Of a stretch of DNA of 64,000 bases, positions 16,983-25,990 are shown in pieces. A program made the translations under genes and the position numbers. Source of the DNA: Paenibacillus harenae (GTDB lineage: Bacteria; Bacillota; Bacilli; Paenibacillales; Paenibacillaceae); contig NZ_JAUSST010000001.1 in NCBI RefSeq assembly GCF_030812415.1, positions 372,001 through 436,000 on the forward strand, written 5' to 3'. Positions within the stretch are counted from its first letter, which is position 1. Every line of letters starts with the position of its first letter. The notes below the pieces were generated by a model. That model saw only the letters and a program-made list of their open reading frames with translations. It was not told the origin of the DNA and did no database searches.

Positions 16983-17636
16983 TCATCGATTGCGATATTC
17001 CAGCTGCTTCTCGAAGCAGTATCTGATTATTTTCTGACGTTCGCTGTCGCTTATGCTCGCGAATTTAATCATCGCCTGATGGCGGCCGGACTCCATCTGG
17101 ACGACGCGAACAATTTCAGCCTTGAACGAGGCATGCTCTATCGTTCCGTTCTTGAAGGGGACGAGCAGCCAGCAATCCAGCATCTGCTCTGATTGAAGCG
17201 ACCACTTGCCGTCGTATAGAAACGAGATGCCGCCGCCGCCAACGTCGTCGGTCTTGCAGACGAAGCGAACGTGATCCGACAGTCTGACCGCGATCTCAAG
17301 CTCGGCCGGCACGCGCAAGAAATTGCGGCGCTGAACTTTCGTGATCCGATCGGGATCGGGCTTGCGAATTTTAATGAGACGAATCACATCCTCGGCAAAG
17401 CCGACGACATGCGAATCGAAATAGTTTTTGATGCCCGATTCTGTTGTGAAGTAAACGGATAGCTCGTCCCCCAGAAACAGACGCTTGAAACGGCCGGTCT
17501 TCTCGCTGAGCGGATTTTCGATCAACAGAAAATCCTCTTGCTCATCGGCAATACGAGACTTGTATTCGATCGCTGCTTCCTCTTCGTCGGCAGAAGCGAT
17601 ATGATAAAACAGCATTTGATTCACTTTAGGCAACAT
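16983..17636 (-). CDS. PilZ-domain flagellar brake protein (YpfA/MotI-like)
   Basis: Probable cyclic-di-GMP receptor. The N-terminal half is a YcgR-N type beta domain; the PilZ domain starts around residue 100 with RRNFLRVP, giving the RxxxR ligand motif. The second motif, normally D/NxSxxG, reads DVGGGGISF here, so the usual Ser is Gly. B. subtilis YpfA (MotI) sits at the same locus and stops flagella by binding MotA when c-di-GMP is high. Length 217 aa is normal. Followed downstream by the ypfB-like gene. Confidence 0.85.
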   Translation of the reverse strand: MLPKVNQMLFYHIASADEEEAAIEYKSRIADEQEDFLLIENPLSEKTGRFKRLFLGDELSVYFTTESGIKNYFDSHVVGFAEDVIRLIKIRKPDPDRITKVQRRNFLRVPAELEIAVRLSDHVRFVCKTDDVGGGGISFLYDGKWSLQSEQMLDCWLLVPFKNGTIEHASFKAEIVRVVQMESGRHQAMIKFASISDSERQKIIRYCFEKQLEYRNR

Positions 17637-17693
17637 TTGGCTCCCCCCATTTAATTGACATTATAGCACGTCGATTAGAGGGGAGCTATATCG

Positions 17694-19052
17694 TTATTTG
17701 TCGGCAGCCTGCGTATCGCTTGGCGTCATTTCTTCGATCGATTCCTCTAAGCCCGTCTCCGAATTCACGTAGACGCGATAGAGACCGCCGTTGATTTGAC
17801 CTGTATATTCATAGCAGAGTACCTCTTCGCCCAGCTCATTGTCGATGAGTGCGAGCTGCTCGCTACGAACCTTCATCTCGGGGTTGAGCGCTTTTCTAGC
17901 TTGCGCCTTCGTCAGCACCGGCTTTGGCAGCTTTCGCTTATGCTGCTCGTATACATAGTCCGTGGCCTGCAGGCCAACTACCTCACCATTATCAAGCGCG
18001 ACCTTCACGGTCAGCTTCTCCGGATAGATAAGCACGCCGTCCTGATTACGGACGAACGTGAAAGTGCCCGACCGCTCGAACATATCGTAGCTGACGGCTC
18101 TCATCCCTTTAAAGCCCCTATTCTCCAGGAAAGACTCCGCGTTGCTCTTTGCCTTGTCCAAACCAATCTGCTTCCCGCCTATGTCGCGCGGATTCATGAA
18201 AGAGATCAGCTGACCGCCCTTCTGAGTGAAATCGAGCTGCAGCTTCTTATTATTGCCCGATTCGACAGTCGCTGTATATGAAGCGTATTCGGTTCCTTTG
18301 CCGTTCTCGGTAACGCGAACGGCTTCCGCATTTTCTCCGGTAAACTTGGCGGCGAGCTTCTTCACGTCCTCGCCATTGACAAACTTGCCGCCAAGCATCT
18401 GGATCGTACGCTTCTGATACATGCTGCTAACGGATGGACCCCAATTGATTTCCGGGTACTCGCTAACCTTCTTGTCGACTGTCTTGAAGCCGTCGATGAT
18501 CGCATTATCGTTGTTCGATTGCTCGGATGCGATCGCCACCTCGACATCCATCCAGCGAAGGCTTTTGGATAATACATTGTTCTGAACGTTCAAGAGATCC
18601 TTGGAAATTTCCTCCGACTTCTTGTACAGCGTCTTCATCGTCGCGAATTCATCTGGCGTAAGGGGCTGCTTGCTTAAGTCCCGCACTGCCGTCTTATAAG
18701 CGAAGTTGCCGATATGCGACAGAAAGTCCTCCGCTTCGTTGAAGGGGAGCAGCGTAAGCGGCAACTGGCTGATCTCGTTTTGCGCTTCGCTTGTCAGCCG
18801 CCATACATTGACGAGCCCTTTGCGGTGATAGGCTTGCGAGGTGGAATTGACCGCGAGCGTATTTCCTAACTGCTGATGCAGTTGCTCGACATGGTACGTC
18901 AAGTTATGGAAAGCCCGCTGATACTGGTTTTCCGCTTTTATGAGGATTGAGTTTTTCTCCTGGTGTTCCTGATAGCCCCAATAGAGCGAGCCTAGAAACA
19001 GAATCGTCATGATGGGGAACAGAATGGAACTAAGTCGACGGTACATATGCAA
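17694..19052 (-). CDS. ypeB: Germination protein YpeB
   Basis: Spore membrane-anchored protein that in Bacillus stabilises and localises the cortex-lytic enzyme SleB. One N-terminal membrane segment (LFPIMTILFLGSLYWGYQEH) is followed by a helical region to about residue 190 and repeated PepSY-like domains toward the C-terminus (GKQIGLDKAKSNAESFL, KPVLTKAQARKALNPEM). Length 452 aa is normal. Unusually sleB, which precedes ypeB in Bacillus, is absent; a 52-aa gene and prsW lie upstream instead. Confidence 0.93.
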   Translation of the reverse strand: MHMYRRLSSILFPIMTILFLGSLYWGYQEHQEKNSILIKAENQYQRAFHNLTYHVEQLHQQLGNTLAVNSTSQAYHRKGLVNVWRLTSEAQNEISQLPLTLLPFNEAEDFLSHIGNFAYKTAVRDLSKQPLTPDEFATMKTLYKKSEEISKDLLNVQNNVLSKSLRWMDVEVAIASEQSNNDNAIIDGFKTVDKKVSEYPEINWGPSVSSMYQKRTIQMLGGKFVNGEDVKKLAAKFTGENAEAVRVTENGKGTEYASYTATVESGNNKKLQLDFTQKGGQLISFMNPRDIGGKQIGLDKAKSNAESFLENRGFKGMRAVSYDMFERSGTFTFVRNQDGVLIYPEKLTVKVALDNGEVVGLQATDYVYEQHKRKLPKPVLTKAQARKALNPEMKVRSEQLALIDNELGEEVLCYEYTGQINGGLYRVYVNSETGLEESIEEMTPSDTQAADK

Positions 19053-19155
19053 AAAACTCCTTTCTTGTGCAAAACCTGGTGTTAGTTTGGTTTGCCAAAA
19101 GGAGCTTTATGCATAACTTCTATTCAATTGATTAACAAATCCATCGGTAAACCGC

Positions 19156-19314
19156 TTAATAGGCGGTATGCTCTTCGATATCAAGGTCGTTGCTATTGTT
19201 GCAGATACATTGTTTAAAGCCGGTATCGATACCGCCCTTATCCCGCCGCCCCCGCAGCACGAACTTCTCCCCGCATACATTGCACCGAATGGTCACCTTC
19301 ACCCGCGCTTCCAT
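19156..19314 (-). CDS. Small Cys-rich (zinc-ribbon-like) protein
   Basis: Found by hand; 52 aa, MEARVKVTIRCNVCGEKFVL... ending DLDIEEHTAY. Cysteines 11, 14, 36 and 38 (CNVC and CIC) could bind one zinc ion. GGAGG lies five bases before the ATG, so it is very likely translated. It stands between prsW and ypeB where Bacillus has sleB. I do not recognise the family. Confidence 0.7.
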   Translation of the reverse strand: MEARVKVTIRCNVCGEKFVLRGRRDKGGIDTGFKQCICNNSNDLDIEEHTAY

Positions 19315-19363
19315 CGTTACCTCCTATACATGCTATCCTATAGTAGCATTATGGACGGATGAA

Positions 19364-20062
19364 TTATAATTTAACCTCATCCTCGCGCGACAGGAATCTG
19401 AACGGCGATCTCGAGTTGGCCGAATTAATCTTGCGCAGGCTCCAAACCCATAGCGCCGCCATGAACGGCACCATGAACCATAAATAATTGGAGCCGACCG
19501 AAATAATGATCCAATCATAGATAGCATGCAGTGCGAATGGCAGCATCAAAGAGATGGCGAGCAATCGTCTTGTCTTGCTCTTCGGAGCAAACTTCGCCTT
19601 GCCAAAGTAATATCCCATCATAATGCCGAACAGCGCATGACCGGATACGGGCAGAAGAGCGCGACCAAGCAAGGTAGCAAAACTGGCAGGCGAGTAGATA
19701 GCATACAGCACGTTCTCCAACGTTGCGAATCCAAGGGAGATCGATGCCGCATAGACGATGCCGTCATAGGGCTCATCGAACTCGGTATGGTTGTAGATAA
19801 CGTGGAGCAGCACGAACCACTTGACGAATTCCTCTACCCCGGCCGACTCCAAAAAGATCAGCACCCCGGCATAATCGCCAAGCCATATTTCCAGCCCGCG
19901 CTGTATAACCATGATCGGAATAACGATGAGCAATCCAAGCACGAACATGCGCGCAACCATGTGAATCGGCTCGGCATCGTATTTATCTCTTAAATATAAG
20001 TAAGTAAGCAGCGATATGCCTGGTGCAACCGCTGCTGTCAAAATAGAAAAAATGAGCATCAA
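19364..20062 (-). CDS. prsW: PrsW family intramembrane metalloprotease
   Basis: Polytopic membrane protease; in B. subtilis PrsW makes the first cut in anti-sigma factor RsiW. The 232-aa protein has about eight hydrophobic segments and the family motifs: EEFVKW (the EExxK motif), a GHALFGIMMGYYFG helix and LHAIYDWI near the end, which supply metal ligands. It starts 12 bases after the glutamate dehydrogenase stop, matching the B. subtilis order. The matching anti-sigma factor is not in the window. Confidence 0.92.
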   Translation of the reverse strand: MMLIFSILTAAVAPGISLLTYLYLRDKYDAEPIHMVARMFVLGLLIVIPIMVIQRGLEIWLGDYAGVLIFLESAGVEEFVKWFVLLHVIYNHTEFDEPYDGIVYAASISLGFATLENVLYAIYSPASFATLLGRALLPVSGHALFGIMMGYYFGKAKFAPKSKTRRLLAISLMLPFALHAIYDWIIISVGSNYLWFMVPFMAALWVWSLRKINSANSRSPFRFLSREDEVKL

Positions 20063-20074
20063 ACACCTGCTTTC

Positions 20075-21325
20075 TTACACCCACCCGCGATAACGAGCCG
20101 CTTCGGCAACTTTGCGGATGCCAGCCATATAGGCGGCAAGCCGCATATCGACCTTGCGGGTACGATGTATGTCATACACTTGCTCGAAGCCTCTTATCAT
20201 CATCAAACGAAGCTTGTCATCGATCTCTTGTTCATCCCAGTAATAGCCTTGATTGTTCTGCACCCACTCGAAATACGATACAATAACGCCCCCTGAGCTG
20301 GCAAGCACGTCAGGCACGATCAATATGCCCCGCTCGGACAATATTCGAGTCGCTTCGAGCGTCGTCGGCCCGTTAGCCGCCTCTACGACGACCTTCGCCT
20401 TGATATTCGAAGCGTTGTGCTCAGTGATCTGATTCTCGATGGCAGCCGGGACAAGCACGTCGCAGTCCAGCTCCAACAGCTGTTCATTCGTGATCGTCTG
20501 CTGGAACAGATTCGTTACGTTGCCGAACGAATCACGACGGTCCAGCAAATAGGGAATATCGAGTCCTTCTTCATTATACAACGCTCCGGACACATCGGAA
20601 ATACCAATTACGCGCGCACCTGCCTCATGCATGAATTTGGCAAGGTAGCTGCCTGCGTTGCCGAAGCCCTGAATCACGATGCGCGCATTCGCGAGATCGA
20701 TGCCTTTCAGCCGCAATGCTTCATGGATCATGATGACGACGCCGCGCGCTGTAGCCGTTTCACGCCCCTTAGAGCCGCCAAGCACGAGCGGCTTGCCCGT
20801 AATGAAGCCGGGCGAATCAAATTCTCTAATGCGGCTGTATTCATCCAGCATCCAAGCCATAATTTGCGAATTCGTCATGACGTCGGGTGCCGGAATATCT
20901 TTTGTCGGGCCTACAATTTGGCTGACCGCCCGCACATACCCGCGGCTTAACCGTTCCAACTCCCGGATGGACATGCTGCGCGGATCGCAAATAACGCCGC
21001 CTTTACCGCCTCCATAAGGCAGATCGGCAATACCGCATTTTATGCTCATCCATATCGACAGCGCCTTTACTTCATTCTCGTGAACAGCCGGATGGAAGCG
21101 GACGCCTCCTTTGGTAGGTCCTACCGCATCATTATGCTGCGAACGATAACCCGTGAACACTTTCGTCTTGCCGTCGTCCATTCGTACGGGTATTCGGACC
21201 GTAAGCACCCTCATGGGTTCTTTCAATAGTTCAACCATATCCTGCTCATAGCCTAGCCGCTGCAGCGCCTGTTCAATTACGATTTGAGTGGCTAGCAGCA
21301 CATCGGTTTCTTTCTTGTCATTCAT
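20075..21325 (-). CDS. gudB: NAD-specific glutamate dehydrogenase
   Basis: Catalyses glutamate to 2-oxoglutarate plus ammonium. The 416-aa protein has the substrate-lysine motif PYGGGKGGVICDP near residue 100, the catalytic Asp region KDIPAPDVMT, the Rossmann motif GFGNAGSYLAKFM and NGPTT/LASSGGVIVSYFEW. Both GudB and RocG of B. subtilis look like this; the position next to prsW fits gudB. No in-frame duplication like the cryptic gudB of laboratory B. subtilis is seen, so it should be active. Confidence 0.93.
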   Translation of the reverse strand: MNDKKETDVLLATQIVIEQALQRLGYEQDMVELLKEPMRVLTVRIPVRMDDGKTKVFTGYRSQHNDAVGPTKGGVRFHPAVHENEVKALSIWMSIKCGIADLPYGGGKGGVICDPRSMSIRELERLSRGYVRAVSQIVGPTKDIPAPDVMTNSQIMAWMLDEYSRIREFDSPGFITGKPLVLGGSKGRETATARGVVIMIHEALRLKGIDLANARIVIQGFGNAGSYLAKFMHEAGARVIGISDVSGALYNEEGLDIPYLLDRRDSFGNVTNLFQQTITNEQLLELDCDVLVPAAIENQITEHNASNIKAKVVVEAANGPTTLEATRILSERGILIVPDVLASSGGVIVSYFEWVQNNQGYYWDEQEIDDKLRLMMIRGFEQVYDIHRTRKVDMRLAAYMAGIRKVAEAARYRGWV

Positions 21326-21426
21326 ATCCCATTCACCGCCCTTGTCTCTTTATAATATGAGCGCCATGCTCACAGCGTATTCTCTAAGACAAGGACATAA
21401 CCTTTAAATGATGGTTAGAATGCAAG

Positions 21427-21465
21427 AAGAGCATCATGCGGACGATTAAGTCGGCAGATGCTCTT
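21427..21465 (-). terminator. Possible terminator after mecA
   Basis: AAGAGCATC and GATGCTCTT form an exact nine-base stem 15 bases past the mecA stop. The following T-run on the minus strand is weak (CTTCTTGC). Confidence 0.4.
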
Positions 21466-21480
21466 AACGAGGGTTGATGC

Positions 21481-22101
21481 TTAAAATTTAAAATGAAGAC
21501 ATATTTGGCCAATCGCCGACTCCGACATAATGACTTTCCCGTATTCCTCCAGCATCGCGTAGGTAACGGACGTTGCCTCGCCATATTCGGCGAGCAGGGC
21601 GATGACGGCGTTATGCTTCGATGAGTCGATCAGCGCGGGTTCAAGCGCAAGTATCCATTTCCCATTGTACGAGTATAGCTTCCCATCCTCGGTTAGGTTG
21701 GAAGATTGGAGTTGCTTGCTTACCGCAATGACATCCTCGAAGTCGCGGAAGGAGTACATGACTATATCGCTTTGTTCGAGCGTAACTTCCATCTCGTATA
21801 TTTCGTCGTCCGCATCGTCTTCTTCCAAAGTGTGGCCGCCATCATGAGCGTGCGCATTCATTTTGCCGCGGGTAACGATGACCACCATACCTTGAGCCGG
21901 AAGGGCGAACACCTCAACAGCCAATGGGCCGCTGGCATCGAAACCGAGTTCCGTATATGCCTGGTCCATCATTTCACTGAATAGCTCGTGCACTTTAGGA
22001 ATTTCGCGCCACATGTCGTCCTTATGGATCCCCCGTTCCGACAAGTCGTCGAACGTCAGGAAAATCCGTATCTTGTCCTGACTCAGCCGTTCGATTTTCA
22101 T
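21481..22101 (-). CDS. mecA: Adaptor protein MecA
   Basis: Adaptor that delivers substrates such as ComK to the ClpC/ClpP protease. The N-terminal substrate-binding domain starts MKIERLSQDKIRIFLTFDDL, a strongly acidic linker (EEDDADDEIYEMEVTLE) follows, and the C-terminal ClpC-binding domain begins near residue 115 (DIVMYSFRDFEDVIAVSKQL). Length 206 aa. The B. subtilis paralogue YpbH is near this region of the chromosome, so the gene could be either orthologue. Confidence 0.92.
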   Translation of the reverse strand: MKIERLSQDKIRIFLTFDDLSERGIHKDDMWREIPKVHELFSEMMDQAYTELGFDASGPLAVEVFALPAQGMVVIVTRGKMNAHAHDGGHTLEEDDADDEIYEMEVTLEQSDIVMYSFRDFEDVIAVSKQLQSSNLTEDGKLYSYNGKWILALEPALIDSSKHNAVIALLAEYGEATSVTYAMLEEYGKVIMSESAIGQICLHFKF

Positions 22102-22231
22102 GACAGGATCCTCCTCTGCAGCATCTGTTGTAACAGCGTATGAAATTTTTAGTAAGATGTGATCAATTTGATCAAATCATGCTATGTATCTACTTTACCA
22201 TGTATAACCCTCGAATGCACTAATATTGGGC

Positions 22232-22284
22232 AAAAAAAGGAATCGCATAACGGCTGGCTTTTGCCATGCGTTGACTGCGATTCC
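22232..22284 (-). terminator. Terminator after the 108-aa gene
   Basis: Minus strand GGAATCGCA pairs with TGCGATTCC across a loop that itself folds, then TTTTTTT. Confidence 0.8.
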
Positions 22285-22309
22285 GTGTATCCCGTTCTAT
22301 GCCGAACGG

Positions 22310-22636
22310 TTAGTGGGTAAAGGCTGAGGACTCCGCTTTTATTTTATCCGCTTCCTTCTTGATTGCCGGATCGCTGTTCACGATCGCCTCAATTTGTTCC
22401 CAAGCGGCTTCTGATTTTCCTGCGGCAGCGTCTGTATGCTTTGGGATGACTGCTCCCGCCGCCTCGTTCATGAAACCTTTGTTCATCACTTTGGATACGG
22501 TGTTGCCCATCATATTGGATGCCGCCTTCGAAACCGCGCTTGTTGCCCACGCGAATGTCCCCGGACGCTTGCGCGATACGTACATCGTCGCTACCGCGCC
22601 GACCAATCCGCCAACGATAAATCCGCTTAATCTCAT
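22310..22636 (-). CDS. Unknown small membrane protein
   Basis: 108 aa. The N-terminus MRLSGFIVGGLVGAVATMYV is one glycine-rich membrane helix followed by SRKRPG, giving a short outside and a cytoplasmic body; the rest is Ala-rich and helical, with a charged C-terminus. This resembles YtxH-type small proteins only in outline. Start at 22636 is supported by AAGAGGTG nine bases upstream; a GTG four codons earlier has no site. Own terminator follows. No function proposed. Confidence 0.7.
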   Translation of the reverse strand: MRLSGFIVGGLVGAVATMYVSRKRPGTFAWATSAVSKAASNMMGNTVSKVMNKGFMNEAAGAVIPKHTDAAAGKSEAAWEQIEAIVNSDPAIKKEADKIKAESSAFTH

Positions 22637-22824
22637 GAGTATGAACACCTCTTTCCTTCATCATCTTTCGGATTCAGTTATTAGTGTGACCGCCCCTTCG
22701 AGGCGTCATTCCCGATAAAATAAGGAAATGAGTCGGGGTCGGACTTCATCGCCATTATGGTATACTAATGCCAAATTACGACACGGTACGAATAATAGGA
22801 ACAAATCAATCGGAGGTCCCAACA

Positions 22825-23682
22825 ATGAAAAAATACAAGTTGCTTCTATCCGCACTCCTATCCGTTTCTCTTACTGCAGCTTTGGTCGCTTGCAGCTCCG
22901 GTCCGACAAACCATACGGATGGCGCCGTCGCGAATGCAGCACAGCCCGCATCGACGATCGCCTCTTCGCAGCCTACGGCCGAGCCGAGCATTTCCCTGCA
23001 ACCGACTGCCTCGCGACCGCCGATCGTTCATCCTGGCCCGAAGCCGCTGTATAAGATGAACGATGCCTACCGCTTCGTTCCGATCGAAGAGTCGGCGAGC
23101 GCTAAAGCTGTGCTGCTTACATTCGACGACGGACCGGACAACGAGAAAATCATTGTAAGTCTACTCGATACGTTGGACAAGCACAAAGCGAAGGCGATCT
23201 TCTTCGTCAACGGCTACCGCGTCAAGCAAAATCCGGAGCTTCTGAGGCTCATTTACGACCGGGGAGGTACAATCGGCAACCACGCCTGGGATCATAACAA
23301 CTTAAAGGAAGCGGCCAAGGACGTCGTTAAACAGCAAATCGGCGACGTACAAGATGAAGTCAAGCAATTAACCGGTGTCGCGCCGCTCTTCTTCCGTCCG
23401 CCCTACGGCGCAGGAAGCGATATCGTTAAACAAACGGCAAAAGACCACGGCATGCTGTACATGACGTGGTCCAACGGTTCGCTCGATTGGGAGAAGCCGG
23501 CAAGGGACAATCCCGCGGAGATCGTTCGCAATGTGATGGAGCAGCTCCATCCCGGCGCTAATATATTAATGCATGAATTGCAATGGACTGCGGACGCACT
23601 AGACGAGCTTCTTACGAAGCTGGAGAAGGAAGGTTATTCCTTCATCGATCCTGCAACCATTGCCACTACTCCGTATACTTAA
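22825..23682 (+). CDS. Polysaccharide deacetylase lipoprotein
   Basis: NodB-homology (CE4) deacetylase, probably acting on peptidoglycan or another cell-wall glycan outside the membrane. A signal peptide ends in the lipobox LVAC around residue 19, then a Ser/Pro/Thr-rich linker to about residue 70. The NodB domain shows all motifs: LTFDDGPD, NHAWDHNN (metal His), RPPYGAG, and late WSNGSLDWEKP and LMHEL. Start at 22825 has CGGAGG upstream; an extended -10 (TGGTATACT) lies about 65 bases before it. Confidence 0.92.
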   Translation: MKKYKLLLSALLSVSLTAALVACSSGPTNHTDGAVANAAQPASTIASSQPTAEPSISLQPTASRPPIVHPGPKPLYKMNDAYRFVPIEESASAKAVLLTFDDGPDNEKIIVSLLDTLDKHKAKAIFFVNGYRVKQNPELLRLIYDRGGTIGNHAWDHNNLKEAAKDVVKQQIGDVQDEVKQLTGVAPLFFRPPYGAGSDIVKQTAKDHGMLYMTWSNGSLDWEKPARDNPAEIVRNVMEQLHPGANILMHELQWTADALDELLTKLEKEGYSFIDPATIATTPYT

Positions 23683-23905
23683 TTCCATAGTAGAACAATG
23701 CGGCTACCAAGCCAAGAAATAAAACGACGATGAGGTTATAATACCACTTCGTAACCTTTTGGGCGCTTGATGGGTACTTCTTGCGTCTTGGCGGCAACGC
23801 CGAGATGTCCGTGGATTCGAGACGGCTTGGGGACGGTTCCACCGTCCTCTCTAGATGCTGTTCTTCCTGTAAGCTCGAGCTTCCAGACCTTCTGCTCCTG
23901 CTCAT
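23666..23905 (-). CDS. Unknown small tail-anchored protein
   Basis: 79 aa: a polar N-terminal half rich in Ser, Arg and Glu, and one C-terminal membrane helix (WYYNLIVVLFLGLVAALFYY) ending YGIKYTE. It overlaps the upstream CPBP protease gene by ATGA, so the two are coupled, and its end overlaps the convergent deacetylase by 17 bases. No family recognised. Confidence 0.65.
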   Translation of the reverse strand: MSRSRRSGSSSLQEEQHLERTVEPSPSRLESTDISALPPRRKKYPSSAQKVTKWYYNLIVVLFLGLVAALFYYGIKYTE

Positions 23906-24495
23906 GACTCCCTCCTGAATCGAATAATTAATCCCATCACCAAATCAATGACAAAATGCGCTATAATGGCTGACCATAAGGAGCCGGTCTGCATATAAAT
24001 CCAACCTAAGCCGTAGCTGATGGAGAAAACTAAGCCGGTCGGTATCCAATGTTTTAAATAACGCACATGAATGGTCGCGAATACGATACTCGTCCAATAT
24101 GGGCCGATCGCATGCTGAATCGCGCCGCGAAACAACAATTCCTCGCATATTGCTACAATAAACGATATAAGCGCAATATGCCATACCGGCCTATTCCGGA
24201 ATATCCGATCGTTAACGCCGCCGTCATCGCCGGCTTCCTCCGGCACGAAGCGGGCTATGAGCAGGTCGACCAAGATGACCGCCGCCGCCAAGCCAACTCC
24301 CCACCACAGAAAAGTAAGCTCCTTTGGGATATTGAAAAGCGCAACAAGATTTTGACGCTGAAATAATACCCATATCAAGCCGATAATAAAAGTAAGCCCT
24401 TGCGTCGCATACAAGTTAATGAGCAGCATCCGGTCGTCCAGATCGTCAACGGAAACTTTACGTACGCGAATATTGCGAATATCGAACTTTTTCAT
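23902..24495 (-). CDS. CPBP family intramembrane metalloprotease
   Basis: Membrane protein of the CAAX-protease/bacteriocin-processing (Abi) family, 197 aa with about six helices. Motif 1 is CEELLFRGAIQ, motif 2 FATIHVRY and motif 3 AHFVIDLVMG, giving the Glu-Glu, His and His/Asp residues expected in the active site. Substrate unknown; relatives take part in prenyl-protein processing, self-immunity or stress signalling. It is coupled to the 79-aa tail-anchored protein downstream. Confidence 0.88.
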   Translation of the reverse strand: MKKFDIRNIRVRKVSVDDLDDRMLLINLYATQGLTFIIGLIWVLFQRQNLVALFNIPKELTFLWWGVGLAAAVILVDLLIARFVPEEAGDDGGVNDRIFRNRPVWHIALISFIVAICEELLFRGAIQHAIGPYWTSIVFATIHVRYLKHWIPTGLVFSISYGLGWIYMQTGSLWSAIIAHFVIDLVMGLIIRFRRES

Positions 24496-24616
24496 CGTTT
24501 CCCGCCCGCCAATCTGATTCGTTCATATTTTCTTTTTCGACCTTATAACCTATACTGATTAGATCTTATTGACCTTATAGACCCACCACATTACATATAC
24601 ATAGAAGGAGTTCAAC

Positions 24617-25534
24617 ATGGAAAAGAAACTATCGGCAAACGCAATGCTATACAGTATCGGATTCGTCTTCATGCTCGCTTGCTCGGTTGGCGCGTTTTTC
24701 TACGGAATCGAGGTCGGCGTCGACAAAACCGAATCAAGATACGAAGCGGAGAAGGCTAGCGCAAGCGCTAAAGCAACAGTCAGTCCTTACCAGCAGCAGG
24801 ATCTGGTTTCTTTCTATCATACTGTATTTTTGCCATATCGTGAATTTCAGAGCGAATGGTTCGATGCCGTGGACAAGCTAACGCAGGGCGAATCTATTGA
24901 TGCCGCATCTGCTTTCAAGGAATTGTCTAGTCTGGCGAAAAACAAAGCGGGCGAAGCAAGTTCCTTCAATATGCAGAACTCTCCGTTACTCGGCGAGGCG
25001 CAAGTTAGCTACATACGCAGCTTGAAACTGTTCGCCGATGCGGCAAGCAAAGCTGCGGCAAGCGCTAAATCCGCTAAGGGCGAGGAACTGCTTCAACTGA
25101 TAGCCAAGGAGAAAAATTACGCTACTGCGGTCGCGCAGTCGTTAGCCGCACAGCAAGCGTATTACGATGCTATGCTGAAGTGGTCATCGAGCGTAAATGT
25201 CGATATTCCCAGCGAATATAAACTATCGGCCCGGCTGGATCTTGCTAAATGGGAGACGCTGCCGATTACGGTTAAGAACAAGCTCATGGCAGACCAATTG
25301 CAAAGCCGCAAACAAATCACGGCATTTTACCCTCATGATCTGACGAGCCGAGTCGATGAATTTATTATTTCGGGCCAAGCGGCGAAGATGAAGCTTGGGA
25401 CCGTGTCCGGGATCGTTGCCCTTCTGCTCGACACGGACGCCGTTCGAAGCGGAGACTTTGCCGGCAGCCAAGCCAAGCTCTACAAGAAGACGCTGCTTCC
25501 GCAGTTGCCGTTCTTCTCTATGAATGCCGACTAG
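24617..25534 (+). CDS. Unknown membrane-anchored extracytoplasmic protein
   Basis: 305 aa. One N-terminal membrane segment (AMLYSIGFVFMLACSVGAFF) is followed by a long, mostly helical, Ala/Ser/Lys-rich domain. GAAGGAG stands before the ATG. The segment contains a Cys (MLACSV) but the spacing and surroundings are not a clean lipobox. No enzyme motif is visible. It stands alone on the plus strand between two minus-strand genes. I cannot assign a family. Confidence 0.75.
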   Translation: MEKKLSANAMLYSIGFVFMLACSVGAFFYGIEVGVDKTESRYEAEKASASAKATVSPYQQQDLVSFYHTVFLPYREFQSEWFDAVDKLTQGESIDAASAFKELSSLAKNKAGEASSFNMQNSPLLGEAQVSYIRSLKLFADAASKAAASAKSAKGEELLQLIAKEKNYATAVAQSLAAQQAYYDAMLKWSSSVNVDIPSEYKLSARLDLAKWETLPITVKNKLMADQLQSRKQITAFYPHDLTSRVDEFIISGQAAKMKLGTVSGIVALLLDTDAVRSGDFAGSQAKLYKKTLLPQLPFFSMNAD

Positions 25535-25546
25535 ACTAGATCTCCG

Positions 25547-25873
25547 TTAATCATATTGAAAGTTTCGCAACGAGGCTATAGCCGCCATTCCACCTGAAAC
25601 ATTGTGGAGGCCGCTGTAGCCTTGTCCTTCTAAATAGCGGCATACTGCCTCGCTTCGAACGCCATGAGCGCAAACGATATAGAGCGGCTTATTGCTTGGC
25701 AATTCATCAAGCCTGCCGGGAATGGTGTTCATCGGTATTAAGGTTGTTCGGTCCAAGTGGTAATAGTCCCATTCGTACGTCTCGCGTACGTCAATAATTT
25801 GCGAAGCATCCGCTTCGCCCCTTTCCATAATTGCCAGCAATTGTTCAGGAGCTACATCCTGCCATTTTGTCAT
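25547..25873 (-). CDS. Rhodanese-like domain protein
   Basis: Single-domain rhodanese of 108 aa, probably a sulfurtransferase or thiol carrier in the cytoplasm. The fold signatures are IDVRETYEWDYYHL and the active-site loop VCAHGVRSEAVCRYL, with the catalytic Cys in CAHGVRS; the six-residue loop is of the sulfurtransferase type. Partner and sulfur acceptor cannot be inferred from the neighbours. Confidence 0.9.
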   Translation of the reverse strand: MTKWQDVAPEQLLAIMERGEADASQIIDVRETYEWDYYHLDRTTLIPMNTIPGRLDELPSNKPLYIVCAHGVRSEAVCRYLEGQGYSGLHNVSGGMAAIASLRNFQYD

Positions 25874-25956
25874 CTTCCCATGCCTCCTGTGTCATAATCT
25901 GTTGCTCGCAATGGTTGAATCATAACGAAAATTTCACAAATCGGCAAGTTTGAGCA

Positions 25957-25984
25957 TTGCAATTGTCCACTGGCTTGCTATAAA
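25957..25984 (+). promoter_or_regulatory. Sigma-A promoter for serA
   Basis: TTGCAA, 16-base spacer, TATAAA. It predicts a transcript start near 25991 and so a leader of about 200 bases before serA. Confidence 0.65.
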
Positions 25985-25990
25985 ATAGAA

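Noticed and set aside
19364..24495. Possible CAAX-type bacteriocin or immunity cluster (prsW, CPBP protease, small proteins)
   Set aside because: The genes are not one cluster and no precursor peptide or transporter is present.
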